In this document: positions 62,075 through 64,000 of the stretch, piece after piece
How the letters are laid out: every line of letters begins with the position of its first letter
How positions within the stretch are numbered: position 1 is the first letter of the stretch
Assembly (NCBI GenBank): GCA_947450325.1
Contig: CANFUT010000014.1
Location: 40,539-104,538, forward strand
Reading direction: 5' to 3'
Source of the DNA: Flavobacteriia bacterium
GTDB taxonomy: Bacteria; Bacteroidota; Bacteroidia; Flavobacteriales_D; Crocinitomicaceae
DNA: 64,000 bases
Made by a program: the position numbers and the translations under genes
The notes under the pieces: model-generated
Told to the model about the DNA's origin: nothing
Seen by the model: only the letters and a program-made list of their open reading frames with translations
Database searches by the model: none

Positions 62075-62593
62075 TTTCGTAATTTTCTTCAATGCTTTTT
62101 GGTAAATTTTCTGAATGCTATTTTTTTCTTCACGCAAAATGATGCTTTCAATTGCAGGAATGATCGTTTCGTTGTGTTTAGTTTTTAGCAAAATAATTTC
62201 GCCCAAAGCATAAGCAGCACTCCATCTAACGACAGTTCCGATGTGTTCTGTGTTTGCAAGTAAATTAGTAATTGCTTGATCAAGTTCTTTCGAGAATTGT
62301 CCTGCACAATTTCCAACCACTTTTGCACTTTCCCATTTGATTCTAGGTGCTTTTTCAGTCAAAGATTCTACTGCAAAATCAAACCACGCTTTCGTGGCAA
62401 TTGCAGGTTCATTTTTACTCGCAAATTCCATCGCTTCAATGCATGTAGCTTTGATTGGATCTTTCGAATCTTTAGCAAAATCAAGTAAAATTTGCGTATT
62501 TTCTCTATTTTCAAGAATCCAATTGCTCAACCATTCGGTTTTTTCTTTGGGCTTAACGCTTTTATCGTTTAAAATAACATTGAAATCAGACAT
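62072..62593 (-). CDS. HEAT-repeat protein
   Basis: 173 residues, all-alpha, with about four HEAT-type helical pairs (ILLDFAKDSKDPIKATCIEAM; WFDFAVESLTEKAPRIKWESAKVVG; ITNLLANTEHIGTVVRWSAAYALGEI; IPAIESIILREEKNSIQKIYQKALK, read as blocks). The conserved Arg/Lys on helix B and the WSAAYALGEI pattern fit HEAT repeats of the DNA-alkylation-repair type. It is a small binding scaffold; partner unknown. An 8-bp repeat array lies immediately upstream of its start. Confidence 0.8.
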   Translation of the reverse strand: MSDFNVILNDKSVKPKEKTEWLSNWILENRENTQILLDFAKDSKDPIKATCIEAMEFASKNEPAIATKAWFDFAVESLTEKAPRIKWESAKVVGNCAGQFSKELDQAITNLLANTEHIGTVVRWSAAYALGEIILLKTKHNETIIPAIESIILREEKNSIQKIYQKALKKITK

Positions 62594-62602
62594 TGTTTTT
62601 GA

Positions 62603-62634
62603 GATATTAAGATTTTAAGATATTAGGATTTTAA
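62603..62634. repeat. 8-bp tandem repeat array, four units
   Basis: GATATTAA, GATTTTAA, GATATTAG, GATTTTAA in register from 62603, ten bases upstream of the HEAT-protein ATG. The same units occur at 52313-52344. Confidence 0.7.
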
Positions 62635-62688
62635 GACTTGTAAAATTACGCAAAAATCTAACACAGTTTTCGTAAGACGCGCAGTTAA

Positions 62689-62776
62689 TCCAATAATCCA
62701 ACACCACCGCAAGTAGCCACGCAGTGAGCGCGCAGCACCGACGAAGTCAATCTAATAATCTAACAATCCAACAATC
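62689..62776. repeat. 8-bp repeat array interrupted by a GC-rich insert
   Basis: Units TCCAATAA and TCCAACAC (62689-62704), then a 46-base insert of about 63% G+C (62705-62750), then TCTAATAA, TCTAACAA, TCCAACAA (62751-62774), ending at the DUF3050 stop. The word CGCGCAG occurs both just before the array (62678) and in the insert (62729). Confidence 0.7.
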
Positions 62777-63562
62777 CTATTTCTGCGCCATCTCCAAAGA
62801 AATTTCTTCATAAACTCCGTCCCACAATTTGATTCTTTGTTTCAAGGATTCGATAATTGCAATTTCTGCTTCTTGCCATTTTGCTTCGTCGTTTCCACAC
62901 AAATTTGCCGTCATTTCTAATGCTAAATGAGAATGGTGATCGCCGTCCACTTCGATGTGACGCTCTAAATAGTATTTGAAAACGGAAACGCTTTCAGGAA
63001 ATTTCTGGTGAATATCATTGATGATTGAATAAAACATTCCAGGAATCAAATCTTCTCTACCAAAGGTAAAAATCGCTGATTGTAAATATGCTTTTTCAGA
63101 ATCAATGATTTGAAATGTAAATCCAACAAAATCTTTGATTGACTGCGACATTTCAACTGCATTTAAAGCGTCAGTAACAGAAGTTCCAGCTTTCAACAAA
63201 TCGATGAATTGATTGATTTGCGTCATTACTGCACCGGCTTGTTTCATGGCGTCAGAATACAATTCAAAGTGACTTTTTCGAACGCCATTTTCGTCTACAT
63301 CAGATTCTTCGCCAACCACGATTTCATTGATGAGGTAACGCGTGTCAGCGGAACCAACAGGAAACCAAGGAACTGAAACGCAAGTCAAGTTACGTTGTAA
63401 AGATTTTAGAAGCGACATAAAATCCCAAACTGCAAAAATATGGTGTTGCATGAAAACCTTTAAATCGTCAATGTCGTTGATCAAAGAATATACTTTGTGA
63501 TTGATAATTTCTTGTCGTAAAGGTTCGATGTTTGTTTGGATTTTCTGAATGTAAGGATTCAT
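62777..63562 (-). CDS. DUF3050 protein, probable heme-oxygenase-like diiron protein
   Basis: 261 residues, all-alpha. FMQHHIFAVWDFMSLLKSLQ (about 37-56) opens the heme-oxygenase-like bundle, as in DUF3050. Candidate metal ligands are Glu91, His98, Glu170, His202, Asp206 and His209. The spacings E-x6-H, E-x31-H and H-x3-D-x2-H equal those I remember for the diiron site of CADD (E81, H88, E142, H174, D178, H181), so I infer an HDO-type oxygenase. Substrate unknown. It is monocistronic, with a -7 box at 63595-63602. Gene and family are fairly sure; the diiron role is inference. Confidence 0.85.
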   Translation of the reverse strand: MNPYIQKIQTNIEPLRQEIINHKVYSLINDIDDLKVFMQHHIFAVWDFMSLLKSLQRNLTCVSVPWFPVGSADTRYLINEIVVGEESDVDENGVRKSHFELYSDAMKQAGAVMTQINQFIDLLKAGTSVTDALNAVEMSQSIKDFVGFTFQIIDSEKAYLQSAIFTFGREDLIPGMFYSIINDIHQKFPESVSVFKYYLERHIEVDGDHHSHLALEMTANLCGNDEAKWQEAEIAIIESLKQRIKLWDGVYEEISLEMAQK

Positions 63563-63594
63563 TATCTTTAATTTTAATTTAAAAAATTCGTTGC

Positions 63595-63602
63595 CAAAAA
63601 TA
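63595..63602 (-). promoter_or_regulatory. -7 element (TATTTTTG on minus strand) for the DUF3050 gene
   Basis: The plus strand reads CAAAAATA, 33 bases from the ATG at 63562. Confidence 0.5.
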
Positions 63603-63633
63603 AACAGTTTTAGACAAAGATTTGTTTTAAAAT

Positions 63634-63843
63634 TTACTTTTTAGAAATGAATTTTCTTAGAATAGGAGCGAAGAATAAAATTGAAATTCCTACCAAAATA
63701 AATGCAATCGCCCAAGTTCTCATCCAGATAAATAGAAAGTTAGGCTTGAATCCCAAATTGATTGAAACAATCACGAACGTCACAAAAAAAGTTGTGATTA
63801 AACTCATTAAAGTTGCAAATTTGATTTCTTCTTTTGTCTTCAA
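63634..63843 (-). CDS. DUF2798-like small membrane protein
   Basis: 69 residues with two membrane helices (about 10-30 and 40-60) separated by a basic, Trp-containing loop (FIWMRTWAIAF), as in DUF2798 proteins of 70-80 residues. Function unknown. It is 71 bases upstream of the DUF3050 gene on the same strand. Beyond it, the last 157 bases of the window show no gene. Confidence 0.75.
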   Translation of the reverse strand: MKTKEEIKFATLMSLITTFFVTFVIVSINLGFKPNFLFIWMRTWAIAFILVGISILFFAPILRKFISKK

Positions 63844-64000
63844 TCGTTACTATGGATCAAAACAAATACCTGTGGAGCTAAATTTAAGATTTTTTTATAA
63901 CCTTTGATTCCTAAATGATTTTTTTTGGAAAATATTGATTTGTTAAAGTTGCTTTTACCTGATTATTTGGTTGAGTATTTTGATGTTTTAAAAGTTGAGA

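Overview
The window looks like chromosome of a low-GC Bacteroidota, most likely a flavobacterium-type organism. The evidence is a secreted protein with a type IX secretion (T9SS) C-terminal sorting domain, a CarboxypepD-reg/TonB-dependent receptor, lineage-typical families (DUF5723, DUF4249, DUF2807, DUF1573, START-like), a short 289-residue primary sigma factor, a near absence of Shine-Dalgarno sequences, and many promoters with the Bacteroidota -7 element TAnnTTTG. I cannot fix the genus from sequence alone. There is no phage, insertion sequence, rRNA or CRISPR array; one tRNA is present.

Layout. 1-13.4 kb is a plus-strand row of small stand-alone enzymes and unknown proteins: LLM flavin oxidoreductase, two GNATs, VOC proteins, an ABM-like monooxygenase, DoxX-like, DUF1826-like, an SDR, an FGE/SUMF1-fold protein, an orphan sensor kinase and an alkaline-phosphatase-superfamily lipoprotein. 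It looks accessory and contains one broken gene tail. 13.5-20.2 kb turns to the envelope: LMW tyrosine phosphatase, RsmI-like methyltransferase, GtrA, GmhA, and an operon of an LptF/LptG permease with two GT4 glycosyltransferases. 20.3-22.8 kb has a START-like protein, an ICMT-like membrane methyltransferase, tRNA-Met(CAT) and an esterase.

22.8-27.1 kb is a surface operon: lipoprotein, DUF5723 outer-membrane protein and T9SS cargo. 27.1-36.6 kb is core metabolism: thiolase, DUF1573, NUDIX, pyrE, SRPBCC, birA, rsfS, ftsH, cdsA and psd, then a tiny Cys/Lys-rich secreted protein. 36.6-42.6 kb holds a VOC protein, a methyltransferase and a four-gene signalling operon (FIST sensor, PAS histidine kinase, receiver, receiver-PAS-SpoIIE phosphatase). 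42.8-48.8 kb has a DUF2807 lipoprotein with a PagL-like lipid A deacylase, MazG, a TonB-dependent receptor and a lipoprotein. 48.8-55.4 kb has an M61 peptidase, SlyD, the primary sigma factor and PriA. 55.5-63.8 kb has a DUF4249 lipoprotein, a two-domain VOC protein, a patatin-barrel protein divergent from a TRIC channel, an RlmL-type methyltransferase, a HEAT protein, a DUF3050 protein and DUF2798.

Signals not explained by genes: a dispersed family of 8-bp-period (and a linked 14-bp-period) intergenic tandem repeats at 16.4, 52.3, 52.9, 62.6 and 62.7 kb, several of which supply the stop codons of flanking genes; start codons only about 4-5 bases from the -7 box (leaderless-type mRNAs) for several genes; a palindrome spanning both divergent -7 boxes between the patatin and TRIC genes; and a DUF3050 protein whose Glu/His/Asp spacing matches the diiron ligand set of heme-oxygenase-like diiron oxidases.
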